Shown in pieces: positions 31,262 through 38,461 of a DNA stretch of 38,461 nucleotides. The stretch comes from Lentilactobacillus sunkii DSM 19904 (GTDB lineage: Bacteria > Bacillota > Bacilli > Lactobacillales > Lactobacillaceae). Each line of letters starts with the position of its first letter. Within the stretch, counting starts at the first letter, position 1. Location of the stretch: positions 1 to 38,461 of the forward strand of contig NZ_AZEA01000023.1 of assembly GCF_001435575.1 (NCBI RefSeq). Reading direction: 5' to 3'. The notes below the pieces were generated by a model that worked only from the letters and a program-made list of their open reading frames with translations, did no database searches and was not told the DNA's origin. The position numbers and the translations under genes are program-made.

Positions 31262-31696
31262 ATGGCAAATGAATTAATGAATCGTTTCGATTTGGATCCG
31301 TTCTTCGATCGTATGGCTCATCGTTTCTTTAGCCCTTCTGACTTCGATAAGGATTACGAGAACCTTGGGAATTTAAAGACTGATATTAATGAAACCGACA
31401 AAGATTACTCATTGAAGATTGATGTTCCAGGTGTTGATAAGAACAACATCCATCTGAATTATCAAGATGGTCTTCTATCAATTAACATCAACCAACAACA
31501 TACAAGTGAACAAAAAGATGAAAACGGCAAGATCATTGCCAGCGAACGTAGTCATGGCGTAATGTCACGCAGCTATCAATTACCTGGTGTAGACCGTGAG
31601 AACATTTCAGCACACATTGATAATGGTGTTTTGAATATCACATTACCAAAGGTTACTGAAAGTGAAGACACAACCGGAAATATTGATATTGACTAA
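31262..31696 (+). CDS. Small heat-shock protein Hsp20, first copy
   Basis: This 144-residue alpha-crystallin-type chaperone has a short N-terminal arm (DPFFDRMAHRFFSP), the crystallin domain from about residue 37 (LKTDINETDKDYSLKIDVPGV), the conserved SERSHGVMSRSYQLPG stretch and the GVLNITLPK strand. An ALPHA-typical IxI-like tail is present (IDID). It holds unfolding proteins in an ATP-independent way. The start ATG follows AAGGAGA. CIRCE and promoter lie upstream, so HrcA control is expected. A paralogue of the same length follows 169 nt downstream. Confidence 0.95.
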   Translation: MANELMNRFDLDPFFDRMAHRFFSPSDFDKDYENLGNLKTDINETDKDYSLKIDVPGVDKNNIHLNYQDGLLSININQQHTSEQKDENGKIIASERSHGVMSRSYQLPGVDRENISAHIDNGVLNITLPKVTESEDTTGNIDID

Positions 31697-31865
31697 TTTA
31701 GATTGATAACATTTTGGTGTGGTTTGGTAGGGAATTAGGTAATTAGCTTTTGAAACTTCAGTAAAGCTTCTTTTGGGGGAACGTGATTCCAAGACCCCAT
31801 CCCACCACCTTTGACGCTTATTAATTGATCAATCTTATTAATAATCAACGAAGGAGATAGATATT

Positions 31866-32300
31866 ATGGCAAATGAATTAACAAACCGTTTCGCAATGGA
31901 TCCATTCTTTGATACTTTGGCACGTCGTTTCTTCAGTCCAACTGATGCAGACAATGACTACATGGTAAATGGCAACTTGAAGACTGACATTACCGAAAAC
32001 GACAAGGATTATGTCATGAAAGTTGATGTCCCTGGCATTGATAAGAAGAACATCCACTTGGCATATCAACATGGCGATTTGGCATTAAGCATTGACCAAG
32101 AACGTAATTCTGAAAAGAAGGACGAACAAGGCCGGGTTGTTGCCAGCGAACGTAGTCATGGTGTAATGTCAAGAACTTACGAATTGCCTGGCGTTGATCG
32201 TGACAATATCTCAGCTCAAGTTAATGACGGTGTTTTAACCATCACTTTGCCAAAGGCTGCAGATAGTCAAGAAGACACTGGTCATATTGAGATTCAATAA
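31866..32300 (+). CDS. Small heat-shock protein Hsp20, second copy
   Basis: This 144-residue paralogue of the preceding gene shares the N-terminal DPFFD..ARRFFSP arm, VDVPGIDKKNIHLAY, ASERSHGVMSR and GVLTITLPKA. The untranslated stretch before it (AAGGAGATAGATATT) is nearly identical to that of the first copy, so the duplication included the ribosome site. No CIRCE copy lies in the 169-nt gap; TTGACG at 31811-31816 could be part of its own promoter, but no good -10 is spaced from it. It may be co-transcribed with copy one. A terminator follows. Confidence 0.95.
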   Translation: MANELTNRFAMDPFFDTLARRFFSPTDADNDYMVNGNLKTDITENDKDYVMKVDVPGIDKKNIHLAYQHGDLALSIDQERNSEKKDEQGRVVASERSHGVMSRTYELPGVDRDNISAQVNDGVLTITLPKAADSQEDTGHIEIQ

Positions 32301-32311
32301 TTTAATGCTGT

Positions 32312-32369
32312 AATACAAAAATGGTTGGTAGTTAAAGTGAAAACTTGTTACCAACCATTTTTTTGTATT
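32312..32369 (+). terminator. Intrinsic terminator after the Hsp20 genes
   Basis: AATACAAAAATGGTTGGTA (32312-32330) pairs with TACCAACCATTTTT..GTATT (32349-32369), with a T-run in the 3' arm. Confidence 0.85.
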
Positions 32370-32382
32370 ATTTTGCTGAAAT

Positions 32383-32495
32383 GTGCTTCACAAGCCAGCC
32401 TCCTCCGCTTAGCCAAATCAGGAGTTTCAATGCAAGTTCAGCATTAAAACTCCTGATTTACCTAATGCTCTGAGGCTACCCGGCTTGCTACGCAC
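32383..32495. repeat. 113-nt imperfect palindromic element
   Basis: Paired blocks from outside in are GTGC/GCAC, CAAGCC/GGCTTG, AGCCTC/GAGGCT and a perfect 13-bp inner stem AAATCAGGAGTTT (32415-32427) / AAACTCCTGATTT (32447-32459). It fills the gap between the Hsp20 terminator and the ABC exporter stop codon. Size, layout and the GCTACG near its right end resemble the element at 27653-27763. Confidence 0.62.
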
Positions 32496-32496
32496 T

Positions 32497-34293
32497 CTAA
32501 TCCAGGTGCGCTGAATTTTGAAGCTGAATCATATCATAATAAAAGCCACGTTTTGCCAACAACTCATCATTGGTCCCCCGTTCAACAATTCGACCTGATT
32601 CAAGAACTAAAATCAGATCTGCGTTTTGAATGGTTGATAATCGATGGGCAATTGCGATGGTCGTCCGGCCCTCTTGAAGCTTGGCCAAACCGGTTTGGAT
32701 AATCTGCTCGGTTTCCGTATCAATGTTTGCGGTTGCTTCATCCAAAATGAGAATTTTTGGATCAGTTACCAAAGTCCGGGCAAATGAAATCAACTGGCGT
32801 TGACCACTCGAATAACTCGCACCACGCTCAATAACCCGTGATTCATACTGTTCGGGTAAATCTTCAATGAACTGATCCGCCTGAACAAAATGAGCAGCTT
32901 CGCGAACTTCCTGGTCGGTGACGGATTCATTAAACATTCTGATATTGGAAGCAACCGTCCCATAGAACATAAATGGCTCTTGCAGAACCAGTCCCATTTT
33001 TTTGCGAAGTTCCGGAATTGAATAATCGCGAATATCACGATCATCAATCAAAATCTCGCCTTCCCCAAATTCGTAAAAGCGCATCAAAATATTGATCATC
33101 GATGTCTTCCCGCTACCGGTTTCACCGACCAAGGCGACAGTCTGGCCAGGTTCGGCAACAAAGGAGATATCATGTAACACATCGTGTTCTCCATCATATG
33201 AAAAGGTTACATGTTTAAATTCAATCTTACCTCGCGTAATCTTGGCGTCCGCATTTGCATGCTGCTGTGGTTCATAAGTCTGGTCATCCATGATCCGTAA
33301 CACTCGTGAACCGGCAACCACACCATCTTGAAAATCACTCAATCGATCCATCATTTCAGACATTGGGTTATAAAAGTTGGACAGGTAAGTGATGAAGGCA
33401 TAAATGATACCGGCAGCAACGTAGCCGTGCAGTCCACGAATACCAAACATCCCCAATGCCAACACGGTCCCTAACGCATAGAACAAATTAATGATTGGGT
33501 TCAGCAGCAATGAGTTGATTCGAATCATTGCCCGCCGAGTATTGAAATACTGATCGTTGGTATCGCTGAATTCATGATTAATCCGCTTTTCCTGACGGAA
33601 TTGCTGAACCACACTGATCCCGGTAATGCCTTCAGCCAGCTTGGCATTCAGTAGACTCAACCGCTCACGCATCCGGCGATAAACCCGGGTGCTATATCGT
33701 TGGTAATACCAGACGGTCACAAACAGAAACGGCATAAACACCAGCAGCCACATGGCAATTCTGGCATCAGCAAAATACATGGCAATAAATGACGAAATCA
33801 TCGCAGAGATTGTTACCACCAGACTGCTGAATAAAGCCCAAAAGTTTGCGAATGCCATGGTATCATTCGTTAATCGTGACAGGATTGATCCACTGGGTGT
33901 TTGATCAAAATAACGCATCCCGAGGGTGTGCAGTTTCGCAAACAGTTTCCGTCTGGTGTTTTCAAGCATATACTCGGCACCCATCTCATATAGATAGGTT
34001 TGAGCAAACTGCATGACTGCCTTAGCCAGCATTCCAAAGAAATATAGTCCTGCGAAGAACCACATCATTTCAAAATCAGTTCGGCCAACTACCAGATGAC
34101 TATCCATATAGGTCTGAATAATCCTTGGCAATAAGATGTTCACAACGGCAACCGCAATCGCAAACACAACTGAAAAGTAAAAGTATAATTTATAGGGAGC
34201 AGCGTATTTAAACAGCCGCCAAATAATGTGCATCTGCTGCTTGACCGGAATGGATTTCGCCCAGGCAGATTGATGCTTTGATGTGTCAGCCAT
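32497..34293 (-). CDS. ABC multidrug exporter half-transporter with intact ATPase site (LmrD-like)
   Basis: This 598-residue fused membrane/ATPase protein has six hydrophobic segments (about 35-320) and a C-terminal nucleotide-binding domain: Walker A ALVGETGSGKTS, Q-loop VLQEPFMF, signature SSGQRQLISFART (one residue from LSGGQ), Walker B LILDEATANID with the catalytic Glu, and H-loop AHRLSTI. Its start overlaps the stop of the partner gene by one base (TAATG). In heterodimeric exporters of the LmrCD type this subunit carries the catalytic Glu while the partner has Asp, as seen here. It probably exports drugs or bile-type compounds with its partner. Confidence 0.93.
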   Translation of the reverse strand: MADTSKHQSAWAKSIPVKQQMHIIWRLFKYAAPYKLYFYFSVVFAIAVAVVNILLPRIIQTYMDSHLVVGRTDFEMMWFFAGLYFFGMLAKAVMQFAQTYLYEMGAEYMLENTRRKLFAKLHTLGMRYFDQTPSGSILSRLTNDTMAFANFWALFSSLVVTISAMISSFIAMYFADARIAMWLLVFMPFLFVTVWYYQRYSTRVYRRMRERLSLLNAKLAEGITGISVVQQFRQEKRINHEFSDTNDQYFNTRRAMIRINSLLLNPIINLFYALGTVLALGMFGIRGLHGYVAAGIIYAFITYLSNFYNPMSEMMDRLSDFQDGVVAGSRVLRIMDDQTYEPQQHANADAKITRGKIEFKHVTFSYDGEHDVLHDISFVAEPGQTVALVGETGSGKTSMINILMRFYEFGEGEILIDDRDIRDYSIPELRKKMGLVLQEPFMFYGTVASNIRMFNESVTDQEVREAAHFVQADQFIEDLPEQYESRVIERGASYSSGQRQLISFARTLVTDPKILILDEATANIDTETEQIIQTGLAKLQEGRTTIAIAHRLSTIQNADLILVLESGRIVERGTNDELLAKRGFYYDMIQLQNSAHLD

Positions 34294-36044
34294 TAGCTGT
34301 TGCCTCCCTTCACTTTGGTTTCCAGTTCTTGACGTTCAAACATTTCATGATACCAGCCGCCATGTGCCATTAATTGGTCGTGGGTTCCACGTTCCACAAT
34401 TCGGCCATCATCAATGACCAGAATTTCATCCGCATTCATGACGGAGCTTAGCCGGTGAGCAGAGATAATTGTTGTCTTATCAGAACGTTCTGCATGTAAA
34501 TTCTCTAAGATCTGAGTTTCCGTTTCCGCATCAACGGCTGATAAAGCATCATCCAAAATCAATAATTCCGGATTAATCAATAATGCTCTGGCAATTGACA
34601 GCCGCTGACGTTGACCACCAGACAATGAGATTCCTTCTTCACCCACGGCCGTATCATAACCATCCGGCATTGATTGGATTTGGTCATAAAGATCGCTCTT
34701 CTTGGCCGCTTCCTCCACTTGTTCCTGAGTTGCTTCTGGCCGGGCAAACCGAATATTTTCCCGAATACTTTGCGAGAACAGGAACGTATCCTGTGGCACA
34801 TAACCAATCGCTGGAATTAAGGCATCCATTTTATATTTTTTAATGTCGATTCCGCCAAATTTAATTGTCCCCTCGTAATTATCAAATTGACGCAGGATCA
34901 GCCGCAGAATTGTACTTTTTCCTGAACCAACCTTACCGACAAGACCAACAGTTTGGCCAGCTGGAACTTTGAAATTAATGTTTTCCAGGGCATTTCGTTT
35001 ATCTCCTGGATACGAGAAGCGCTTAACATCATAGTCAACCTCACCCTTTGGAGATGTTGTCACCCCATTGGGATCGTCAATGACTTTACTCTGCTCATTG
35101 ATCAGGTCCATAACCCGGTCATAACTGGCATTCCCACGTTCCAAGGTGTTGAACAACATCCCGACCGCAAACATTGGCCAGATCATCATTGCCAAATATG
35201 AGACAAAGGAAACCAGCGAGCCGATGGTAATTGTTTCGTTGGTAACCAAATAACCACCATAAACGATCGTGATCACATACGACAGCGCAATGATCATAGT
35301 CGTCATTGGGTCAAATAATGAATCCAGCAGGTTAACCCGCCGGTTGATCTTAATCGTTCTGGCAACCTGGTTGTCAAAGTCCTGCATATCTTCTTCTTGC
35401 TGACCCAGGCCTTTAATCACCTTGATACCGGTAATACTTTCTTCCCCCTTATTATTCAGTCGAGAGAAGGCAGCTTGGGAATCTCTGAATGCAAAATGAA
35501 TCTTGGTTCCCAAAAATCTGGACATAACCGTCAATAACGGAAAAGGCACAATCGCAATCAAAGTCAGTCGCCAGTCAATCAGTGTGATCATCGCAATCAG
35601 AGTGGTTCCACCGGTAATCATCGAATCAGCAAACTGAAGAATGCCTCCACCAGCCACCCGCTGAATCGCAGACAAGTCGTTGGTCGCATGGGCCATCAGG
35701 TCACCAGTCCGGTAACGTTGAAAGAATTCATGATCCATACTCGTGTAATGGAAGAATAGCCGGTTCCGCAACACTTTTTCCAACTTCGCTGCTTCACCCC
35801 AGATAGCCGTCCGCCACATGTAACGAGCGCCATATTGGGCAAATGACACAATTGTCAATACAATCAGCAAAACCATGAGATAGTTGGCTGTTAATTTACC
35901 ATTATGTATTGAATCAACCAGATCACCAATGATCCGTGGGGGAATAATTCCGACCAATGCGGTCAGCAGCAGACCAAATAAACCGACCAGGTAGATTTTC
36001 CATTCCCTTTTGAAATACCAGCCCAGCTTAACAAAAATACTCAT
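34293..36044 (-). CDS. ABC multidrug exporter half-transporter with degenerate ATPase site (LmrC-like)
   Basis: This 583-residue half-transporter has six membrane segments, then Walker A GLVGKVGSGKST, Q-loop VPQDTFLFSQ, canonical signature LSGGQRQRLSIARALL, and Walker B LLILDDALSAVD, in which Asp replaces the catalytic Glu. That substitution, with a canonical signature on this subunit and an imperfect one on its partner, is the known pattern of asymmetric heterodimers such as LmrCD. AGAGGTGG precedes the start ATG by 4 nt. It is the first gene of the pair and faces a 9-bp inverted repeat (36107-36145) in the divergent upstream region. Confidence 0.93.
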   Translation of the reverse strand: MSIFVKLGWYFKREWKIYLVGLFGLLLTALVGIIPPRIIGDLVDSIHNGKLTANYLMVLLIVLTIVSFAQYGARYMWRTAIWGEAAKLEKVLRNRLFFHYTSMDHEFFQRYRTGDLMAHATNDLSAIQRVAGGGILQFADSMITGGTTLIAMITLIDWRLTLIAIVPFPLLTVMSRFLGTKIHFAFRDSQAAFSRLNNKGEESITGIKVIKGLGQQEEDMQDFDNQVARTIKINRRVNLLDSLFDPMTTMIIALSYVITIVYGGYLVTNETITIGSLVSFVSYLAMMIWPMFAVGMLFNTLERGNASYDRVMDLINEQSKVIDDPNGVTTSPKGEVDYDVKRFSYPGDKRNALENINFKVPAGQTVGLVGKVGSGKSTILRLILRQFDNYEGTIKFGGIDIKKYKMDALIPAIGYVPQDTFLFSQSIRENIRFARPEATQEQVEEAAKKSDLYDQIQSMPDGYDTAVGEEGISLSGGQRQRLSIARALLINPELLILDDALSAVDAETETQILENLHAERSDKTTIISAHRLSSVMNADEILVIDDGRIVERGTHDQLMAHGGWYHEMFERQELETKVKGGNS

Positions 36045-36106
36045 GATTCCACCTCTAAATTAGAAATTAATTAAATAAAACAATTCTAGCACAAAACTCA
36101 CGTTGA

Positions 36107-36145
36107 TAACACTATTAGCATTGCTTATCATTGATTATAGTGTTA
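36107..36145. promoter_or_regulatory. 9-bp inverted repeat between the exporter and GshA-like genes
   Basis: TAACACTAT (36107-36115) and ATAGTGTTA (36137-36145) are perfect inverted copies with 21 nt between them, lying between divergent start regions. It is a candidate operator for a local regulator of the drug exporter, but no regulator gene is adjacent. Confidence 0.5.
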
Positions 36146-36150
36146 CTATT

Positions 36151-36178
36151 TTGACATCAATTATCATCAAATTTTAAT
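36151..36178 (+). promoter_or_regulatory. Promoter of the GshA-like gene
   Basis: Consensus TTGACA (36151-36156) and TTTAAT (36173-36178) with a 16-nt spacer, 22 nt before the start codon. Confidence 0.65.
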
Positions 36179-36200
36179 CAATTGAATTAGGAGGAATGCT

Positions 36201-37577
36201 ATGTTCAGTGAAATCGGTCAGTTAATATTTGATAATGAAGCCGTTGCGAAAACATCAGATTTTACCATGGGCATTGAAATTGAAATGCAGCGGGTTGATG
36301 AAAACGGCAATTTAAGTCAGGAACCTTATCCGGCCGGAGCCGGCGATGAACAGACCAACCCATGGATAACCAATGATTTCTTGGAAACCATGTCGGAGGT
36401 CGTTACACCACCAGCTGCCCATGCTTTAGACGCCATGCACTACTTATTCAGTATCAATAACGCACTTCGGACTGCTCTGTCACCCGGTGAACTATTGTGG
36501 CCGCTTTCCATGCCACCGCGGCTGCCAAAGGATAAGAGTCAGATTCCGTTAGCCAAGATGGGCCCAAAAAAGGAAGCCTACCTAAAAGAATGGCTTAAAC
36601 GACACGGCTTTTCTCAAGGAACCCCATGTGGTGCTCACATCAACTTAAGTATTGATCCTCACGTTTTTGACTTAGTTTTGGCTAAAATGAGCGATCGATT
36701 CAAATCCAAGGTGGACCTGCAAAATTATTTATACGCAAAAATTGCCCAAGGATTTTTACGTTATCGGTGGGTCATTACATATTTATTTGGTGCCAGTCCA
36801 GTAGCCGAAGCCAATTATTTTGACCCCGGCAAAGGTCCCAAAGCACCGATCAGAAGTATTCGTCAGAGCTCACATGGATTTGGGAATCCATTTACCGGTG
36901 ATTATACCAATGTCCAACGCTACGTTAATCGGATTGAAAAAGGCGTTTCAGACGGTAAGCTCATTTCAGACTACGAATTTCACGGTGCCGTTCGTTTTAA
37001 GGGTAATTCAAATCTCCGTGAGCTTCCAAAGACTGGGGTTGACTACCTTGAATTAAGAATGCTTGACCTTGACCCCAGCAGCTCAGTTGGGATTAGAACC
37101 AATACCTTGCGGTTCATCCGATTGATGGCCAGCTACTTCATCATGTCACCGGCCATGAACCCAGATGAAGTCGAAAAAGTCATTGCCCGCTCAGACAAGA
37201 TGAACGAGGAAGTTTCCGAGGAACATCCAAACGATGTTTCAAAGTATCAGGCTAATGCCAGAGCATTCTTACAGAGCCTTGAAATGTATTCCGATAGGAT
37301 TCAGCTTGGACCGGAGTATCAAGAAGAACTTCAGGATCTTCAAGATCGGGTGGAAAATCCACTAACCACTCCTAGTGCGAAGCTCATCACTCATTTAAAA
37401 GACGGTTCACTGGAAGCGTACGCGATCAAGCGGGCCAAGCGCTATCAGCAATCTGCCCTTCAGTCAATTCGGCCGTTCAAGGGATTTGAAAGTAATGCCA
37501 AGCTTTCTGCCAATGATTTGAAAAACGACTTGTTCAGAGGAAGTTGGGAGCCTGCAAAGGACAAAGACAAAGAATAA
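36201..37577 (+). CDS. Glutamate-cysteine ligase-like protein (GshA domain of the GshAB type)
   Basis: This 458-residue ATP-dependent ligase is related to the N-terminal domain of the bifunctional glutathione synthetase GshAB. Visible motifs are MGIEIEMQRV (metal/Glu site), ETMSEVVTPP, GAHINLSID, YLFGASPVAEANY and YLELRMLDLDP. The usual GshAB ATP-grasp domain is absent, so it should make gamma-glutamyl-cysteine or other gamma-glutamyl dipeptides rather than glutathione. Stand-alone enzymes of this kind in lactobacilli have been linked to gamma-glutamyl peptide formation. AGGAGG precedes the ATG. It is divergent from the exporter genes and is followed by a gamma-glutamyl hydrolase. Confidence 0.85.
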   Translation: MFSEIGQLIFDNEAVAKTSDFTMGIEIEMQRVDENGNLSQEPYPAGAGDEQTNPWITNDFLETMSEVVTPPAAHALDAMHYLFSINNALRTALSPGELLWPLSMPPRLPKDKSQIPLAKMGPKKEAYLKEWLKRHGFSQGTPCGAHINLSIDPHVFDLVLAKMSDRFKSKVDLQNYLYAKIAQGFLRYRWVITYLFGASPVAEANYFDPGKGPKAPIRSIRQSSHGFGNPFTGDYTNVQRYVNRIEKGVSDGKLISDYEFHGAVRFKGNSNLRELPKTGVDYLELRMLDLDPSSSVGIRTNTLRFIRLMASYFIMSPAMNPDEVEKVIARSDKMNEEVSEEHPNDVSKYQANARAFLQSLEMYSDRIQLGPEYQEELQDLQDRVENPLTTPSAKLITHLKDGSLEAYAIKRAKRYQQSALQSIRPFKGFESNAKLSANDLKNDLFRGSWEPAKDKDKE

Positions 37578-37589
37578 AGCAATTTTAGA

Positions 37590-37618
37590 TTGACAACAAT
37601 CAAAATATGACGTAAATT
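37590..37618 (+). promoter_or_regulatory. Promoter of the gamma-glutamyl hydrolase gene
   Basis: TTGACA (37590-37595) and TAAATT (37613-37618) with a 17-nt spacer. A second -10 candidate, TACAAT, lies at 37632-37637. Confidence 0.55.
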
Positions 37619-37679
37619 TATTCTTTTGGAGTACAATACTATAAACAGATTTAAAGTCACTAATTGAGGAGGGATTTTA

Positions 37680-38420
37680 TTGCGCCCAAGAATCGCATTA
37701 CCTGCTGACACTCTTGCCGAGGCAACGAATGTTATTAATGAACGAAACGCTGCGTTTGCACCGCGGCCAGCCATTGAAGCCATTGTTAAATCCGGTGGTG
37801 TTCCAGTTATTTTCCCAAGTGTCAATCCAGAAGATGTGCGCGATTACATGACACTGTTTGACGGCGTCTGTTTTCTTGGCGGCGCTGATGTCGATCCCAC
37901 TTTTTATGGTGAAGAACCCTTCCAGAAGCTGGGAATGACTTATCTCAAACGTGACTTATTTGAAATTGAATTACTGAAGCAATCAGTCACAGCTGGAAAA
38001 GCGATCATGGGAATTTGTCGGGGCATGCAGCTGATTAACGTTGGCTTGGGCGGAACACTCTACCAAGACCTGTCACAAGATCTACATGCAACTCTGAAGC
38101 ATTCTCAAGAGGCGCCTGGCAACATGCCTTCCCACCATGTGACAGTTGATCCCGATAGCCGTTTAAACGACATTATCGGACAACGACCATACGTCAACTC
38201 ACGTCACCATCAAGCAGTCAAAGACGTTGCCCCATATCTAAAGGTTACCGCAAGAGCGGATGACCAGGTGATTGAAGCAATCGAATCGATTGATAACGAT
38301 CAGATTCTTGCTGTTCAGTGGCATCCTGAGAACATTTATAAACATTATGAAGATTCACGCAAGCTGTTCAAAGACTTTATTGATCGAAGTCAGGTTGTGG
38401 CGGATAAAACACGAAAATAA
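37680..38420 (+). CDS. Gamma-glutamyl hydrolase, class I glutamine amidotransferase fold (peptidase C26, PuuD-like)
   Basis: This 246-residue enzyme has the nucleophile elbow GICRGMQ (Cys113), and the catalytic His and Glu in QWHPE (His215, Glu217). FLGGADVDPTFYGE and NSRHHQAV are typical of the PuuD/C26 group, which cleaves gamma-glutamyl bonds, for example in gamma-glutamyl-GABA. The start is TTG at 37680-37682 with GAGGAGG 7 nt upstream. It follows the GshA-like ligase by about 100 nt and has its own promoter. The neighbourhood suggests turnover of gamma-glutamyl compounds, with the ligase making them and this enzyme releasing glutamate. The exact substrate is not shown by the sequence. 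Confidence 0.92.
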   Translation: MRPRIALPADTLAEATNVINERNAAFAPRPAIEAIVKSGGVPVIFPSVNPEDVRDYMTLFDGVCFLGGADVDPTFYGEEPFQKLGMTYLKRDLFEIELLKQSVTAGKAIMGICRGMQLINVGLGGTLYQDLSQDLHATLKHSQEAPGNMPSHHVTVDPDSRLNDIIGQRPYVNSRHHQAVKDVAPYLKVTARADDQVIEAIESIDNDQILAVQWHPENIYKHYEDSRKLFKDFIDRSQVVADKTRK

Positions 38421-38433
38421 TTATCACAAAAAT

Positions 38434-38455
38434 GGGGCTGGGACAAAAGTCCCAG
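38434..38455 (+). repeat. Short palindromic repeat, GGGACAAAAGTCCC type
   Basis: GGGGCTGGGACAAAAGTCCC with the 7-bp arms CTGGGAC (38438-38444) and GTCCCAG (38449-38455). It matches the element at 5-26 in opposite orientation and lies 13 nt after the hydrolase stop codon, where it may act as its transcription end. Confidence 0.65.
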
Positions 38456-38461
38456 TTAACG

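Noticed and set aside
31700-31865. Second CIRCE before Hsp20 copy two
   Set aside because: No TTAGCACTC or GAGTGCTAA half-site is present in this gap.
5-38455. Window as a composite mobile element bounded by inverted copies of the GGGAC repeat
   Set aside because: The two copies are short dispersed palindromes of a kind common in lactobacilli, there is no transposase or integrase, and the genes between are ordinary chromosomal functions.

Overview
The window looks like a chromosomal segment of a low-GC Gram-positive bacterium of the family Lactobacillaceae. The signs are Shine-Dalgarno-led genes, T-box and TPP leader RNAs, a perfect CIRCE element, a LacS-type transporter with a fused IIA domain, a helveticin J-like protein, and the lactobacilli-style palindrome around GGGACAWAAGTCCC at both window edges. 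I cannot name the species. No rRNA, tRNA, CRISPR array, transposase or prophage gene was seen.

Layout. 1-469 is a membrane protein gene running off the left edge. 630-2111 is a 14-TM drug-type MFS exporter. 2288-8371 is an alpha-galactoside module: O-acetyltransferase, GH36 alpha-galactosidase, LacS-like permease and LacI-type repressor, with a perfect cre-like operator inside the permease promoter. 8372-9025 is the thiamine S-component gene thiW under a TPP riboswitch. 9094-14470 is an aromatic amino-acid operon (chorismate mutase, aroC, aroA, tyrA, aroK, aroE) behind a promoter, a 19-codon Tyr/Phe leader peptide and an attenuator. 14532-18091 holds an orphan peptide-binding lipoprotein under a T-box, a long RNA hairpin, a 42-codon small ORF and an amidohydrolase. 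18267-21757 holds a polysaccharide deacetylase, aroD, and a YdiN-like MFS gene with a second Tyr-rich leader peptide and attenuator. 21803-25061 is a complete amino-acid ABC importer under a T-box whose best specifier is Cys (UGC). 25124-27482 is a nitroreductase divergent from two tandem VIT-family metal transporters. 27653-30858 holds a palindromic repeat, a membrane-anchored matrixin-type metalloprotease, a helveticin J-like protein and a secreted protein of unknown function. 31112-32369 holds two tandem Hsp20 genes with CIRCE. 32383-36044 is a second palindromic repeat and a heterodimeric LmrCD-type exporter. 36201-38420 is a stand-alone GshA-like ligase followed by a class I GATase-type gamma-glutamyl hydrolase.

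The main discovery candidate is a pair of paralogous attenuation modules: 14193-14470 before the aro operon and 21474-21757 before the YdiN-like transporter. Both have nearly the same promoter (TTGACG, 17 nt, TTTAAT), a 19-codon leader peptide ending in a Tyr cluster (YYFDYAYF and YYYGYAWF), two mutually exclusive hairpins after the leader stop codon, and an intrinsic terminator built on CCAGCTGG. This implies that aromatic amino-acid synthesis and one transporter are co-controlled by ribosome stalling on Tyr codons, in a lineage where T-boxes would be the usual expectation. It also ties the transporter, which converges on aroD, to aromatic metabolism.

Second-tier points are the Cys T-box on a CjaA-like importer, the TPP switch whose terminator arm contains the thiW Shine-Dalgarno sequence, the ligase/hydrolase gamma-glutamyl pair, and three roughly 100-nt hairpin elements. 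Several starts given here are shorter than the longest possible ORF because a good Shine-Dalgarno sequence lies in front of an internal start codon.
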